From assembly GCF_038396675.1 (NCBI RefSeq), contig NC_088921.1, positions 22,305,001-22,369,000 on the forward strand: a stretch of 64,000 nt of DNA, in the 5' to 3' direction. The stretch's first letter is position 1. Every line of letters starts with the position of its first letter. The notes below the pieces were generated by a model, which was given only the letters and a program-made list of their open reading frames with translations, did no database searches and had not been told where the DNA came from. Of the stretch, positions 42,201-55,345 are shown piece by piece. A program made the position numbers and the translations under genes. The DNA is from Hydra vulgaris (taxonomy: Eukaryota > Cnidaria > Hydrozoa > Anthoathecata > Hydridae).

Positions 42201-42201
42201 T

Positions 42202-45200
42202 GAGCAATTCCACGACCGTCACAGCGTGACACCCGTCATCTTTTTTGTCTTTAGCCTTTAATATTTTAATATTAAAATAGATATAAGAAGAATTGATTTT
42301 GCTTTTTAGTTAGCTCATAATAGGTGCTACAAAAAACAAGAAGAAAAATTTGGGTGGATATATTGGCCTCTCATCATGCAAGAAAATATAAAACATCACA
42401 GCGTGACCAATATTTTCTCATTGTTTTTTAGTTTTTAGATCAACACCGTGATTCAGCTAATATAGATGAACTGAATTATTAACTTGGCATTAAAAAAAAA
42501 GTTTAGACATTACTCTTACAAGTTTTATAGCTAAATTACATTTTTTAAATTAAATTTTAAACAGGCGCACCTTTAATTAACTAGTGGTAAACGTCACAGC
42601 GTGGCGTCACAGCGTGACCAGACACATTTAGGTAGTTATAAACCAGGTAAATGGGCTGTTTTTAATAAATTTAAAACTTAGTAGAGAGGTATTAGACAAA
42701 TATATAATTACATCTTCATAAAAATAGTTCTTATATAGTAATCTTCAGAACACGCCCATACTATATCAGTGTCTAATCGCGTCCATATTATATTGCTGTC
42801 ATATAGACAACGTTTTAAAGTTTTTTAGTGATTTTATTTGTAGACATAAGCTGTTTGACTAAATACTTGGCACTTGAATAGTATGGCATTTGTATTTTCC
42901 CATTATTAGGTTCGCTGCAAATATTCCTGGCTTTGCTGGTGTTTATGTAAATAACTCATCAATTTTAAATTTTTAAATTGTATTTATAATATCTTCCATA
43001 GAAACAAAATAGACATTGAAATTAACTTTTCATGAAGCTGTTAATTAGTAAATTAACAGCTTCATGAAAAGTTATGGCATCAGTTATTATATGTTTTCTC
43101 TGGATTATTTTTTGCGTTGCTATTCTTTTAACGGTCCTACCAATAGCATGTACCGATCCTTTCCCATGTGAAGCAGCAAAAAAGTTCCAGAACAATTTTA
43201 AATCATGCTGCTCTTCCAACCAGGGTATTGCTGATGCAATAAAACGATATTTAAATTGATTACTTGGCTCGTCTGTTTAAATCTGTAGTATTTTAACACT
43301 TGATTCAATATGGTTATATAATAAATTATGAACAAACACAAGAATATATTTTTTTGAATGGGTTAAATCATCTGAAGCTATGACAGATGACGAGAATAAA
43401 TTTACTAAAATTAAAAAAACGGTACTAAAATACAGCAGTAAACACAGTAACTTGCTTCTTGTACCAATGTGCTGACTGCACTTCATCTTGCCACAAAGTT
43501 GAAAAATTTTCAGAAAAATTCACTTGAAGGACGGCTGTGTCTGATTTACTTTGAGGTTGGACCTTATGATCACGATGTCTTTGATTGTTTCTGTTTAATA
43601 AAATAATGCCAAAGAAATGAAGCTAAAGATTTTGAAAAGGTGCTATAAAGATCATCAACTATTCCCTTTTTTTGAATCTTTTTAATATATTATTTTCCAT
43701 TACCATCTGCAACTTTTTCCCATTGGTACCATGTAATGCATTTATTCTTGTCAATTTCATTCAAAACATATAGATTATGAAACTTTGCAGCATCTTTGCA
43801 TGTAGTACACATATTATTATAACAAATGTCTTTTTCACTATCATATACAATGCTAAGAGGAAATTCATGTGAATACAATAAAAAATTTGAATCAAACTTG
43901 TGCAGGGCTTCAAGGATAAGAATTATATTTTGATGTCGTTGACAACAACAAACATTTCTTGACATTGAACTAGACAAAAGCACATGTGATGGGCGTAAAC
44001 TTGCAAACTTTGATTTTCCAACTGATTCTTCAGGATAATCACATTTAAAAACAGCATAAGCTTCAATAACATTTACATACAAATGATGTTTTTGCAGTTT
44101 TTTCTTGTTCTTTAATTACGATGGTGTCTCTTTTACCGGGTGCTTGACGGTATATATCATCACGCTGGTAAAAATCAAGAATCAATTTTACAGTTAAAGC
44201 ATCTAATGCATTTTCACTAAGTATTTTTTCTGGACTAGGGGTTTCATTCATTTTTGTTAAAAGTTTTTGTACAACTTTTGCTGTCTTTCTGGGTCATTTT
44301 GGTAGTGCTGATTCGGCTCTCTTAAGAGCTTTTCCAAGAGTGCTTAAAGATTTGTAAGAGGGTGATGTAACAGCTACAGATTTTAATTCTGCTATTTTTT
44401 GTCTGCTCTTTCTCTTTCAATGCCTTTCTTTTTCTCGTTGAGGCTCCAATTTAGCAAGTTGTCTTTCTTTTTTGAATCTTTTTCTTTAAATACTTTTTCG
44501 CCAAATTTTTATAACTGCCTTTCACGATATTTCCTTTGACGTTAAGCATGAGTAAGAGACATATTGAACCCTTGAAAGATTAAAAAAAAGCAACGCAATA
44601 GTTATGGAGATGGATGTATTACATCCGAGGCTCAATGGAGTTACAACTATCCTTTACAGAGAGGCTCTATGTATCCCAAAACAGAGCCTCAAGGATAACT
44701 GAGCAAATGTTGCCTATCCAAAACATTCCTATATTTCGTAGTTTTTGTAGAAAACCTAAAGAAAGTTAACTGCACAATAATCTGCCTGATTAAAGTTGAT
44801 AAAAACTAAATTGTGGTTTCAGTTAAGCAGTTTTGAATATTGTTTTAAATTTTGTTAAAAAATTGTCACGCCCTGACGTCACGGCGTGACATAAAAAGAT
44901 TCTAAAAATAACTTGAGCTAATTATTTTTTTAAACATGTTAGTATTTTTTTAGATGTACTAGATAGAGTTCTCACTGCGCTGGAATTTTGAAATCCTAAA
45001 TTTTATTGGTTGTCTTAGAAATAAAACTATTGGTACCCTAATTGTCACAGCGTGACATGTCACAGCGTGACAATAGTGGTAATAACATTTGATTAAAATA
45101 AATGGTTTTCTAAATTCGTGAGGCAATAAGTATGTTTTTATCATAATTAGCAATGATTAGTGCAGCTAAAAACCTGATTGCAATGAGCAAGACAATTTTT

Positions 45201-45437
45201 GAACTTTTTATAGGTTCAGTTGAACTTCGGCGATTAAAAACGATTTAAATTTTCGCAAAAACGCCTATTTTTACGTTCTGTTTCAGCCCATATAATTTTT
45301 TATGATAGCGGCATGCTATAACAAACTATATATTTTATGAAAGAGGAAAAGTAGAGCTTTCTACTGATATATAGTATTATGTATATTGGGTTTGTTTAAT
45401 TTTTTCATTTTTTGTGAGACGGTCGTGGAATTGCTCT
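42202..45437 (-). mobile_element. 3.2-kb DNA transposon with 19-bp TIRs and GTCAC/GTGAC subterminal hairpins, decayed
   Basis: Termini gagcaattccacgaccgtc (42202-42220) and the exact complement (45419-45437), flanked by taat on both sides. The motif gtcac-agc-gtgac or variants occurs at 42220, 42399, 42594, 42605, 44864-44890 (degenerate) and twice at 45043-45071, in both subterminal regions. The minus-strand coding region runs 44251-43022: MNETPSPEKILSENA with DDIYRQAPGKRDTI, then SVGKSKFASLRPSHVLL with CCCQRHQNIIL, and WNFFAASHGKGSVHAIG with TVKR. The order and the SHGKG..G.G...KR motif match a protein family common in cnidarian repeats, but I cannot name the superfamily. Frames are broken by stops. 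Confidence 0.7.
43023..43074. repeat. 24-bp perfect inverted repeat, 4-nt loop, inside the transposon ORF
   Basis: Arms 43023-43046 and 43051-43074 around agta. Both strands give a short frame through it, which explains the overlapping opposite frames seen here. Confidence 0.95.
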
Positions 45438-45439
45438 AA

Positions 45440-46228
45440 TGCAGAATAAAGATGCTGGACTTACTTAAAGAACTTTAGACACTAGAACCTAATAAAGGAG
45501 AACACTAGCAATGATAAAGCATTTTTTTATGAAAAAATTTTGGCTTGTTATAAAAAATATCCAAATTGCAGCCTTTAATTGTTACTGTTGAACAATTGTA
45601 TTGCAAAGATGTAAATTTTTATACTGCTGATATAACATAAGAATTTAAATTAAACAAACTAACACAGCAAAACATCATGTTGAGCAACGAACTTATGGAT
45701 GAGCTAATATTACAAATAAAGGAAAGACGAGGTATGGTGTCTGCCAATTACACTTTCCTTATGATATGAAATATTCGAATAGTAGTAGCGGTAAAGTTTA
45801 CGATCATGGTATATTTAAAAAAACCAGCAAACTGCTTTAATTAAAAAAATTATTGATTTAATTGAAGGTGTTTTTTAGAATCAAAATGAAAATGTCGCCA
45901 TTTATAATCATAATCATGATAATGATTTAAGTTTTATCATTTCAACCTTCAGTTTCATCATTTCAACCTTGAATTTCATCAGTTTCATCGTTTCAGTACT
46001 TCCAAAACTAAATTCTGAGTTCAACATATCCTTGAAAGAAAAATTTTATTTAGAAACAAAAAAAATAAATAAAAAATAGTAGTCTAGAAAAAGATGATAA
46101 AAAAGAAAACAGAAAAGATATTGGAAAAACTTTAAGGAAACAAATAACTTATTTGCAAGTAAAAAAGATTCGCACAATTATTTAAAAATGTATATGAGCA
46201 TCTCATGATTATTCCCCTAACAAGTGTC
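45440..46228. other. Spacer with decayed coding-like sequence
   Basis: From 45677 a plus-strand piece reads MLSNELMDELILQIKERRGM before a stop. tttcatcatttcaaccttca is repeated at 45935-45975. No family assigned. Confidence 0.3.
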
Positions 46229-46516
46229 AAATCCTAAAACATAAGATTGCAATAAAGTTCTATAGAATTTCTATAAATATTGGAAACATTTGGCCTCAAG
46301 AAATTCTTTAAAATTCTATAGAATTTCAATAGAATCTCTGTTGATTTCTAAAGAAATTTCAATAAAACTTTTTTTTCTGTAGAAAAACAAGTTTTATAGC
46401 AATTTCTATAGAAATTAATAGACATTCTATTGACATTCTATAGAAATTCTATAAAATTTCTATAGGCCAAATGTTTCAAATGTTTATAGAAATTCTATAG
46501 AACTTTTTTTCTGGGA
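46229..46516. mobile_element. Fold-back MITE built on ATTTCTATAGAAAT palindromes
   Basis: Left half aagttctatagaatttctat (46256) to gaaacatttggcc; right half ggccaaatgtttc (46464) to attctatagaactt (46505). These arms of about 42 bp are inverted copies. Outer aaatcct/gggattt extends them. The centre holds at least six more tttctatagaaa-like palindromes. Confidence 0.8.
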
Positions 46517-46519
46517 TTT

Positions 46520-47335
46520 TACTTGAGAACTGTTAAAATTTTCTGTGCAAATTTAAGAAAAGTCAACCTCAATTTAAATGAAAAAAAAAAACCTTCACAA
46601 ACAGTACAAAACAAAAATAACTTTATAAACTTTTTGTAAATAATGATTATAAAAAAAAGGTTTTCAAAATATTTCTAAAAGTATCTCCTTGATATTTTTG
46701 TAAACGGAACTACGGTGGCTTGGAAACTACGGTAGGAGTTGTTGAAAAAGATTTCTAAAAGTGTCTCCATGATATTAGAATAAGAATGATTCCTGAAACA
46801 ACCACCATCATATTAACAATAACAATCTCCATGATAGAATAAGAATGCCACCATAAGGATACTTATCGTATAACTATTTTCCACACAAAAAAGATAGATA
46901 TTACAAGAACTAATTTTGAAAGTCTTTTTCCACCATTCTCACTTCGGTTCTTTTCATTTTATGATTTAAAATTTTTAACTTTCCAAAGATAAAATTTTAG
47001 TAAGCATAATTGATGTAATCAGTTTTACAATCATTTTACTAATTTATATTTTAAAAAATCTAACTTTTTTCCAATTATTAGAATTAATATTACCTCTTGA
47101 AAAATAATTTAAAATCTCATAATAACTTATTAAAAAACATAAAATCATAAATTTCTAATCAAGCCTAATTATATGCAGAATAATTTAATGCATTCCATTA
47201 ACTATAACATTTATTATTACAAAGTTTCAATTTTTTTTAAGAACACTATTTATTTATTTAATATCCTGTTGTTTTTTATTTAACGTAAAAATAAAATAAT
47301 AAGACAAATCAAACATCCACTGAATTCAAAGATGT
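46520..47335. other. Spacer with minor repeats
   Basis: tctccatgata-ttagaataagaatg-like phrases recur at 46760-46850. Otherwise AT-rich and unassigned. Confidence 0.35.
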
Positions 47336-47476
47336 AAAAAACTAAAACCCACTGGATACACTGACATTATGAACTGAATTTCGCAGACATAAAAAACACC
47401 CACTGACATTAAAAAAAGCTAAAATCTTCAAGCAAAAAAATATACTAAATATTAAAAAACTTGTAAAAAAATGTAC

Positions 47477-47671
47477 CTTGTAGTAAAATAGGGACACATT
47501 GTAACAAGAAGTCTCCGTCATATAACAACAGCCATTTACTTTCAACTTCATCAAAAATATTTATATATGTTGGACTGTTTTTTAAAAAACCTGATGAGCC
47601 ATTTGAAGAACTTGAAGAGTCATTTGAAGAATCACTTTTTCTTTCTTCAGAAAATCTTGTGCTTATTAAAT
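47477..47671 (-). CDS. Candidate internal exon of an unidentified minus-strand gene
   Basis: On the minus strand a T-rich acceptor (tttttttttaag) precedes 47671 and a donor (caag|gtacat) follows 47477. The 195-base segment is open in one frame: LISTRFSEERKSDSSNDSSS, then NGSSGFLKNSPTYINIFDEV and ESKWLLLYDGDFLLQCVPIL. The Ser/Asn run looks like a linker and the rest like a folded region. It may be a host exon or part of the neighbouring P-like element. No flanking exon was found. Confidence 0.35.
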
Positions 47672-48349
47672 CTTAAAAAAAAAACAACTTAAAAAAATTA
47701 AAATCACAAAATCTAAATTTAAAATTTTTTACTAAAAATAATTTGTTAAAAATTTTAATTTTATTTTTAAGTGTGTGTGTATATATCATTTTTATACTGA
47801 TGTCCATAAACAAATTATCGTAATGCACATTTTTACAGTTCCAATATTAGCAACTTTACAAAATCAAAACACCAACTATAATGAGAACATAAAAGTTATA
47901 ATTTTTTAAGTCATTTTTAATACAGGTCTTGACAATCAACAATTTTTATTGACTGAAGGTCGAGTGAAGTACTAATAAGTATCAGCGGATGCTGATAAGG
48001 AGGGTAAAAAAGCTTTAAAAAAGTTATAAAGTTAATAAATTATAATATAGTTTTTTTATAAGATAATAAAGTTTGAAAAAATACTGACTTTAATGACTTT
48101 AATTTGAACTTTTTGCTTTTCAAAACTTTTTGCTTAGACTACTTGCAACATCTTAGAGATTTTATTATTGCTAGATATTTTAGAAATATATTAGCTAATA
48201 TGCGACAATGATGGTTATCAATACCAAATTGAAACTTTTTTGATACAGATAGGAAATGCTTGATCCAAAATTTATCTGATACTTAAATAAAACAATATTG
48301 CCAAAGTAAATAACAAGATCTCCTGTATTTAGGTCACCAATGTAGGCAC

Positions 48350-48690
48350 CAGATCTTTTATAATAAAATCATACCCATTTCTTCTTTAAACATAACCAGC
48401 CAATTTATAAAATTAAAAGTATTCTGTTTGATTTCTGGCAAGTTATCAAAAATATCACTCTCCTGCTCATTTAAAGTTTTGCATGATGGATTCCAATTTT
48501 TTTCATGACAGACTGAGCAGTAATATAATAGGTTTCTCCAGAACCTTGACAAAGCTTGCTAAAAGTTTTCTCTAATGGATCAGTTGTCAACAACCCAAGG
48601 AAAATGGATTCATTTTCACAATCTAAAAAATACCTTTCAATATTGACTAACCGCATAGCTCATTGCTTAGGAGGCTGTGCTCTATCTATG
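48350..48690 (-). pseudogene. P-element-like transposase C-terminal fragment
   Basis: Minus-strand pieces: ESIFLGLLTTDPLEKTFSKL, CQGSGETYYITAQSVMKK, then shifted LLNEQESDIFDNLPEI. This matches the P-type transposase C-terminal block FLG.LSTD.LE..FGKLRQGSGG.YFI..Q. A frameshift lies near 48480-48530. The P-like fragment at 36057-36447 could come from the same family. Confidence 0.68.
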
Positions 48691-48817
48691 AATGAATTAA
48701 ATTCTCTTTAAAATTAAATCATACCAAAAGTAACCCTGAGTATTAAACATAAAAAATTATCCCTACCACCTAACTGTTTAAATATATCGTAAAGTCTCAA
48801 ATTATTTTGCTAAATCA

Positions 48818-49680
48818 CAACATACACTTGGTGTTTTTGTCGATTTATCAAAGGCTTTTGATACAGTCAATCATGATATCTTACTTAAAAAATTTGAGTT
48901 CTATGGAATAACTGGTAAATTGATAAAATGGTTTAAAAGCTACTTGTCAAATAGAAAGCCATTACCGCGGAGAAGAACTGCTTCCTATTGATCTTCAAAA
49001 TAAAAAATAAAACATGGAAATAAAATGTGGTGTTCCACAGGGTTCTATCCTTGGTCCACTTCTCTTTTTAGTATATATCAACGATCTAAATTATGCCTCA
49101 AACCTTTTGAGCATCATGTTTGCAGATGATACTAATTTATTTGTATCAAAAAATGACATTAACAAACTTTTTTTAAATATGAATAAAGAACTTATACAAA
49201 TTTCTACTTGGTTTAAATGCAATGAACTAACCTTAAATATTGACAAAACAAAGTGGATCTTTTTCCACTCCTCAACAAAAAAAGGTTTTTTGCCTAATGA
49301 TTCACCTAAACTTTATATTGATAAAGTAGAAATAAAAAAAGACTCTGTTTTAAAATTCCTAGGTATTTATCTTGACAAAAATATGGCGTGGAAAACTCAT
49401 GTTGATTTCATAACAACAAAAGTTGCAAAAAGTATTGGAATCCTCTATAAGGTCAGAAATTATTTAAATAAAAATAATTTAAAACAACTATATAACTCAT
49501 TTATTCATAGCTATATAAACTATGCAAATATTGCCTGGGGAAGCAGAGGTAAAAGTAAGTTGTATGTATTAATTGTTTATAAATTTAACTTGTATAATAC
49601 TTTATGTTATACGTTTTGTTGAATGAACAGCCGATTATTAAATGTTTTTAAAGATCTATTTACCTTTAAAGTAAGGAACA
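48818..49680 (+). mobile_element. LINE reverse transcriptase with intact catalytic motifs, truncated
   Basis: 48826-48990 reads [20 protein letters not shown] and [20 protein letters not shown] (RT block with the first catalytic Asp). After a small disruption at 48960-49010, the frame 49014-49622 (202 codons) has CGVPQGSILGPLLFLVYIND, FADDTNLFVS (catalytic FADD), NIDKTKWIFF, FLGIYLDKNMAWKTHV and YNSFIHSYINYANIAWGS. Coding stops soon after IAWG, where the C-terminal domain is missing. Better preserved than the other LINEs here; Jockey/CR1-like by motif style. Confidence 0.82.
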
Positions 49681-49859
49681 AATAAAATTTGTAAAATAAT
49701 AACAATCACTGTGTGCGCAATCACTCAGGACCTTTTTTTTCTTCACTTTTTTGCTTTCCTCTTCCTTATTTATTGTTTTCCTTCTTCTTAAGACTGCACT
49801 CTTTTATTATATCTTTTTTTTTTATTATTATTTTTTTTGACCATGTCTTTTCTCTTTAC

Positions 49860-50935
49860 TACTCAGCCAATAATGTTGTTATTGGAAACTTTAATGCTTA
49901 TCCCACTATAATGGTTTGGCTCTAACACCACTGACCCTGGTACATCAAGGTCCTACCCTTGGTTCTGCTTTGCTTTTATATCTACATCAATAATTTTCCT
50001 GACAACCTCACATCTAAAGTGGCTCTATTTGCCGATGACTCAACTTTATGCTCCTGTCTTGAAAAAAAGTCTTCTCTTTTTGATCGCTTAGAACAGACAG
50101 CCTATCTTGAATTTAATCACACTTCTGTAACAGATTAGGGGTTGCAGTAGCTTGTAAACTACAAATCCAAAAAAACTCAGTTATTTTCTGCAAATAACTA
50201 TGGAAATACTGTCAACATTCTTATATTGATGAATGGCTACCTTCTCGCTGAGTTGTCTTCTTTACATCTTCTTGTATTATTGTTCACAACTGACCTCTCA
50301 TGGAAATTATATATACAATCAATTGCTAAGTTAGCATCTGCTAAGATTGCTTCTCTTTATCATGCTCACCATTATCTTACACCTGATTCTCTACCTCTTC
50401 ATATCTCTTATTTGCCCCTGTATGGAATACTGTTGTCATATTTGGGCTAGTTTTTCTAATGATTTTCTTTCTCTTCTAGACAAGGTCAAAAAATGCATTA
50501 TAAACATAGTTGGACCTACTCTATCTGAAAAGCTTGAGCCTCTTACCCATCGTTGTAAAAATGCACCTCTTTCTCTTCTCTACAAATACTACCATGGTTG
50601 CTGCTCAAAGGAACTATCATCTCTAGTTCCATCAACCAAAACTCATTCTTGCTTGACTCATCATTCAGTTAAAGTCTCACCCTTTAACTGTATCTGCCCT
50701 TGCATGCTCTTAAAACTTTTATTTTTCTAGTTTTTTTCCCCACACTTCCCCCTTTGAAACTTTCTCCTATCTTTATGTTTTCCTGACTCATACAGCCTAC
50801 AATTTTTTAAATCTTTTGTCAACAGTTTCCTTGCTCTTTAACAATATTCTTTGTATTCTAGTAACTCCCAAATTTATAGTGGCTGCTTGCAGCCTTGTTG
50901 AAAGTGAAGTTGAATTATAAAAAAGCCTTACACAC
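49860..50935 (+). mobile_element. LINE (second family): endonuclease end joined to RT, internally deleted
   Basis: 49872-49925 reads NVVIGNFNAYPTIMVWL, the endonuclease GDFNAH...WLG motif. It is followed within 60 bases by VHQGPTLGSALLLYL (the RT PQG block) and, in another frame, YINNFPDNLTSKVALFADDS (catalytic FADD at about 50029). So most of the RT fingers are deleted. Then LSWKLYIQSIAKLASAKIAS, CMEYCCHIWASFSNDFLSLL and HGCCSKELSSLVPSTKTHS up to 50730, and a 3' end at about 50880-50920 that matches the minus-strand copy at 53830-53890. Several stops. Confidence 0.8.
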
Positions 50936-50939
50936 ATGA

Positions 50940-53420
50940 GAAATACATTCAGAAGTATCTTTAGTAAGCTGCTTAATACATTTTGGGCCTGAATTTTTCA
51001 TTCTTTCAACCATACCTGCCGCATCTAATAAGAATAGCAGACTTTAATCTGTGTGTAATCTTATAACTGCGTAATACTTATTCTAATAATATATATCTAC
51101 TCCAACACCTTTCACATTACAATTTTTCCAAAACTTAAAGAAATTTAATGGTGTTAAGAACTTTATCTTTTTTTATGAAAAGATAATTTTTAAATTTAAA
51201 TGTTTAAATGTTTTATCACAAAAAACTCTGTGCCAACTTTCGTTTAATTAGTTTTAATGAGATTGAAATTTCATTCAACTTGCTTGGCTTTAAATGATTG
51301 GCAGACTCCAACTCATAAAAATTTATTATTTTGTTACATGCTCATTATCTCAAAAACTTTTTCAACATTTTCTTCAGTTTATCAATAATTCCGAACACAC
51401 TTCATGACACAGACATAATCAAACAACAAAAATGTGTTCTTATTATCTCTGCAATAAAGTTTTTCTTCCACTTTATTCATCATTTAAAAAACTTTTGAAG
51501 TACTCTATTTTTGTCAGTAATGATTGTCAGCAGTTTTACGTTGGGTTGATTGATAATTATTTAAATTGCTAGTTTGCATTGTTTAAAAAAAAACTCAGAA
51601 TCTAAGTGACTAATTGGAGTTTTTTTTACTAGAAACGCTGGTCAATCAATAAACATTTTAGCATTAAAGCTAAAAAAATTTTGACAAGGACACTGGGTTG
51701 ATCAGCTGAATTTCTAAACAATACATCTTCATGATAAATTAATGTGGAATTGATATAAACTTTATGAACCAGCATTTACTTTGTGTACTTTAAATACTCA
51801 TTATAACATTTCTTTTTAAACTATCTAGTAATCCAAAGTTTTGAAGTGATTCTTATCAAAGTTCTAATAACTAGTAATTTATAGTCGACAGAAATCTGGT
51901 TGTTCAGAGTCCTAGATATAGCAAAATATTTAATTGCTCAAGTAATTATATCAGGAGATTAAGTAAATTTGTCAACTTTCTTTTGAGACATAAATATTTG
52001 GTTTATATGTTCGAGTAATACAATTTTTTTATAGCTAATACCTTAATTTTTTAATTAAAGTATGATCTCATCAAAGACCGACCAATACTTACAACATAAT
52101 GATACCTTACTTGATAGAAGAATGGGAATACTACAAGATGATCCAAGGGGAAACAAAGCTAATGTTAACTTCCTATTAATGACAGCTAAAAACTTTGAAA
52201 TAACATATACAAATTCTTTTGACTGAATGTAAACATCATAATCATTATTATGTTGTGTACAATAAGACCAATTCTATGAAAGAGTCTCTCTTTTATCAAA
52301 TCAAGAAAAATCATGTTCTCTAAAGCTATCTAGTACATCTGATGTTATATTTCTTATACTTATACAAGATTGAGGACAATTTTATTGTTCTGGGTTTAGA
52401 AAGTGGTAAACTACGACAGCTGGTATACAATGATCATCTATGTCATACTTTAAGAATCAGGAAAACATTTTGCAAAAAAACACAGAAAAATCTGGAATTC
52501 ATTTTATATTTTACATATTTGTTTAACTTAGCTTTACGCCATTTTTATTTTTTTTGACTTTACCAATTTTTTTGAAGCTTGTTTTATGAGTAATAATTAA
52601 AAAAGTTAAACAACAAATATATTGCAAAAATTTAAACTTGTATTTACAGAAAATGTTTTGAAAACCCAGAAAAATTAAAAGAAATAGTCAGAATTCCGGA
52701 CATACACAGAAAAAAATAATGTTAGGAAAGACAGCTGGTGGTTCTGTAAGATGTCCTTTTTCATTAAAAACTTTAGTTGATGGGTAAAAAACGGTACACA
52801 ATTGTTTAAAAATTGTGTTTAAATCAATTATTGTTGAGCATAACGATTGCAAAATCAAAGTTATTCATTACCTTTTTTGATCTTTATCTGTGTGTGAACG
52901 GTGCTTATCTTTATAACAAATATTTTTTCCAATATCTTTGACACAAATTTTTCAAAACTTAAAAAATATAGAAATAAAATTTATGGCGCCAAGAACTTCA
53001 TTTTTTTTAAGAGATAGATGATTTTTTTAGTGTAGCAATTATTTTATCACAAAAAGCTTGTAAACAAGAAGCAAGCTAGATTTACATAATTTATAATGGA
53101 AATCGAGCCATATACAATTTGCCTCCAGTTAAAAGATATCATTGTTGATAGTACAAATCTGCATAACTTGCATTGGATAATCTGACAAATTTAGCCAATT
53201 AGTATTGTCTGTATAAATGAATTAAACTTGAACACCTAATATCTATAGTTAACATTGCAAAGAACATTAATAAAACTCTCTTTACCAAAAGGAGCCCAAA
53301 ATCTGTTAAAATAAAAAAATATAAAGTTTTAACCTTCTCTTTTTAAAATATCTGTGGTATAGATATGCACTCCCTAACTGTAATAGATTCACGAATTTGC
53401 AGTTTTGCACGCTGCAGGAT
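50940..53420. other. AT-rich repeats, no gene identified
   Basis: Two diverged copies of one repeat occur at about 51105-51225 and 52935-53060: ccaaaacttaaagaaattta, then aagaacttta/aagaacttca, and ttttatcacaaaaa in the same order. The rest (51230-52930) shows only short unrelated frames. Confidence 0.45.
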
Positions 53421-53563
<143 letters not shown>

Positions 53564-53829
53564 TAGGTGTACCAGTATGAAGTAAGTGTTTTTCTTTTTG
53601 AAAATAAAACACTAGTTTTGAATGGGAAAGTAAACAAATTTCATTCAAAGTAATGAAATCTTTTGAAGCAAACCAATCAGACACCCAACTTTTGAGTTCT
53701 TTGTTGGAACCAATGTGCTGCTTGCTCAGCCACTGCATGTTCCATCGATGAAAATAAATGGCAGTCAGAAAGGGCCAAGTCTAGTAAATACAGCAGGTAG
53801 GGTAGCAGCTTCCAGTCAAGTTATTAATT

Positions 53830-55345
53830 CTTATTTTTTAAACACTTTCACTTCCAACAAGGTTGCAAGCAACCACTATTAGAGTTGGAAGTTACCAGAA
53901 GAAAAAATTTTAAAAGCAAGATAAAATTAACATACTTTTTTTAATTAACATAATTTTTAATCTTAAAAGATTAAAAATAAATCAGGAAAACAAGATAAAA
54001 GGAGCCAAAAAGAATTTTAAACAAAGAAGATGTTTGAGGAAAAAAAAGTAGACAAATAACAAGTTTTGGAGCACTTAGGAACAGTCATATTAAAAGATGA
54101 GACTTAATTGAATGACAAGTAACACGAAAATGAATTTTAGTAGATGGCACAAGAGACGCTAGCTCTTTAGAACAGTGTCCATTATAGTATTTGTAGAAAA
54201 GAAAAAGAGAAGCAATACTATGACAATATGATAATGGTTGGAAGTTGGCTGGAAGAGCAGGTCCGACTGTTTGCAATGTGTTTTTGCACCTTGTCTAAAA
54301 GAGCAAGGGCACCATTCAAAGAATCCACTCCAGAAAAGGCAACAGTAAAAAGTAGAATCCAGAGTAAGAAAGTGGCGAGCACAATAAAGAGATGCAACCT
54401 TAGCAGTTGCTAACTTTGCAATGAATTTGATATATGGTTTCAAAGAAAGATCGGAAGTAAGAATTGATCCTAGAAGACAAAGGGTAGATTTGAAATAATT
54501 ACTGTTCATAAATATAGGAAGATCTAGATTGATGCAATAACAATTAGCTGAAAAAAACCGAATTTTATCAGAGTTTAAGTTCACAAACCACTGAGAGTTC
54601 CATGCTATAGCAGAAAGTAAGATATTAGATCTAAGATGAGAGAACAAGTGTTAGTTAATAAAAGACTCTAAAATTTTCTTATTGTAGAAAGAAGACAAAA
54701 GGGAAGGTAGTAAGACAAGTCAGCTTTCTCTTCAGAATTTTTGAAAATAGGGATAACAGATGCTGCTTTCCAGCAGGCTGGAGAACAAGAATCTGATAAG
54801 CAATTGTAAATTAGTTTTAAAAGTATATACGACAGCTCTGAAGAACACTTCTGCAAGATTATAACAGGTATGTTGTCTGGACTACAAGCTGTAGACGAGT
54901 TCAAGCAGAAAATCACTTTAATTACAGAAGCTGGAGTGATACAAATGTCAAGCAACGGATCAACCTGTTTGTCAGCTATATCAGGTAGGAAGTGATTAGT
55001 AGAATTAAGAGATAAGAAAAGTTCTTGGTTAAATAAATAATTCAGCTTTGTCTTTAGGTAAAATAACAAAATCTGAACCATGCAAGAGAGGAGGAATAAA
55101 AGATTTGCCCTTACTATAGATTCTGTTAACAATTCTCTAGAAGTCTCTGGAGCCTAATTTTCAAGATGAAACACTTTGGTGATAGACAAAATCTTTTTAC
55201 TATGGTTTCTAGCAATAGTAAAAAGATGTCTGTTTTCTGGAGAATTATTTTGGTGATAGATATGGAAATAATGCTTACAATAAGAAATTGCAGCAGCACA
55301 ATGAAAGGAAAACCATGGAGAAAAGTGAAGCTTGACTTGGAATTG
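53830..55345 (-). mobile_element. LINE, minus-strand copy of the second family, RT centre deleted
   Basis: On the minus strand: FSPWFSFHCAAAISYCKHYF (near 55320), an RT N-terminal block in 55132-54668 (FCLNSSTACSPDNIPVIILQ, then CWKAASVIPIFKNSEEKADL). Sequence then jumps at about 54650 to AWNSQWFVNLNSDKIRFFSA, LKPYIKFIAKLATAKVASLY and, at 54276-54085, NGHCSKELASLVPSTKIH. The palm with FADD is missing. The 3' end caaggttgcaagcaaccact (about 53858-53877) corresponds to 50885-50905 of the plus-strand copy. Confidence 0.82.

Noticed and set aside
43074..43259. 61-codon plus-strand ORF MASVIICFLWIIF with a signal-peptide look
   Set aside because: It is the antisense of the transposase block SHGKGSVHAIG and starts inside a perfect hairpin.
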